NCBI GenBank assembly: GCA_937983475.1
Contig: CALJZV010000556.1
Span: forward strand, 1-6,819
Origin: an uncultured Verrucomicrobiales bacterium
GTDB lineage: Bacteria > Verrucomicrobiota > Verrucomicrobiia > Limisphaerales > JACDHS01
Direction: 5' to 3'
Length of the DNA: 6,819 nucleotides
A program made the position numbers and the translations under genes. This document shows, piece by piece, positions 6,452 through 6,819 of the stretch. Under the pieces are notes generated by a model that saw nothing but the letters and a program-made list of their open reading frames with translations, was not told the DNA's origin and made no database searches. How positions within the stretch are numbered: the first letter of the stretch is position 1; every line of letters begins with the position of its first letter.

Positions 6452-6471
6452 CGTCCCTGCGCTCTACGCTA
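6449..6471. other. Inverted repeat spanning both convergent stop codons
   Basis: TAGCGT (6449-6454) and its exact reverse complement ACGCTA (6466-6471) flank an 11-nt loop. The outer TAG on each strand is the stop codon of the gene on that strand. No T-run follows on either side, so it could at most be a weak bidirectional hairpin. It may be chance. Confidence 0.3.
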
Positions 6472-6801
6472 CTGCCAATATCCTTCGCGCCAAATATAGC
6501 CACCATCCCGTTTTTCCCAGTGCCCCGGCACATACGCGGACGTGGGTGACGGACGCACCTCCCACCGCCCACTGACCCACACCCATCGATCGTTGGAACG
6601 GGACCAATGGCCTGGCACCCACACATGATTGGGCCCGGGAGCCACGCCTGAGATTTCCACCGGCTCGGACGGCGGCGCCTCGACCACAACCACTTCTGCC
6701 GGAGCTGTAGCTCCTGCACCTTCGCGGATGATTTCACGGTGATAACAGGCGCTTCCAAACATTAAAGCTCCTGCAACAACAGTCAGAATATGCACTTTCA
6801 T
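6469..6801 (-). CDS. Small lipoprotein-like protein with WxxGxW repeats
   Basis: A 110-residue exported protein of the YXWGXW/WXXGXW-repeat type (found in many Gram-negative genomes, function unknown). The N-terminus is a signal sequence (MKVHILTVVAGALMF) ending at GSAC, so Cys19 may be lipidated; the lipobox is imperfect. A Pro/Ala/Glu/Val-rich linker (about 30-50) follows. The C-terminal half has four tryptophan repeats: WVPGHW (61-66), WVSGRW (75-80), YVPGHW (90-95) and WREGYW (104-109). Such repeats likely form a small aromatic-rich beta structure anchored in the envelope, which is inference. The start is firm: GGAGG lies 6 nt upstream of the ATG. The gene converges with the LamG-like gene, 17 bp apart between stop codons, so the two are not co-transcribed. 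Confidence 0.85.
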   Translation of the reverse strand: MKVHILTVVAGALMFGSACYHREIIREGAGATAPAEVVVVEAPPSEPVEISGVAPGPNHVWVPGHWSRSNDRWVWVSGRWEVRPSPTSAYVPGHWEKRDGGYIWREGYWQ

Positions 6802-6807
6802 GGCTTT

Positions 6808-6812
6808 CCTCC
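6808..6812 (-). promoter_or_regulatory. Shine-Dalgarno of the WxxGxW-repeat gene
   Basis: A perfect GGAGG on the minus strand stands 6 nt before the ATG at 6801. It is the only textbook Shine-Dalgarno in the window. The promoter would lie beyond the right edge. Confidence 0.8.
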
Positions 6813-6819
6813 GAGATAA

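Overview
The window looks like chromosomal DNA of a free-living member of the PVC superphylum, most likely Verrucomicrobiota (a Pedosphaera/Limisphaera-like lineage is a guess). The evidence is a secreted formylglycine sulfatase next to a Pirellula/Verrucomicrobium-type 'membrane-bound dehydrogenase', several exported proteins of PVC flavour, and moderately GC-rich DNA. No mobile element, tRNA, rRNA or CRISPR was seen.

Layout. Positions 1-1649 (minus) hold the first 549 codons of a large exported beta-propeller dehydrogenase with HEAT-like repeats; it runs off the left edge. Upstream of it on the same strand, 1742-3139 encodes a secreted sulfatase. The two are 92 bp apart and probably form one catabolic unit. 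A 308-bp divergent region (3140-3447) follows. It carries the sulfatase ribosome binding site and, on the plus strand, a compact control region: a sigma70-like promoter, a valine-rich leader peptide (3267-3362), mutually exclusive hairpins and an intrinsic terminator (3377-3411). This leads directly into ilvB, the acetolactate synthase large subunit (3448-5304). A second intrinsic terminator closes ilvB, so it appears to be transcribed alone, with no small-subunit gene beside it. Next is a secreted protein with a LamG/DUF1080-like N-terminal half and a possible Cache-like C-terminal half (5399-6451). It converges, 17 bp apart, on a small lipoprotein-like protein with four WxxGxW-type repeats (6469-6801, minus).

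How it works together. The left half is a secreted polysaccharide/organosulfate-degradation pair. The centre is branched-chain amino acid biosynthesis under what reads as ribosome-mediated attenuation by valine. When charged Val-tRNA is scarce, the ribosome should stall on four consecutive valine codons, allow the antiterminator (3339-3353 with 3375-3389) to form, and let transcription enter ilvB. The leader peptide contains many valines, no leucine and at most one isoleucine, so the sensor appears valine-specific. The predicted promoter would start transcription at or within a few bases of the leader ATG, suggesting a leaderless leader peptide. This attenuator is the most interesting element of the window.
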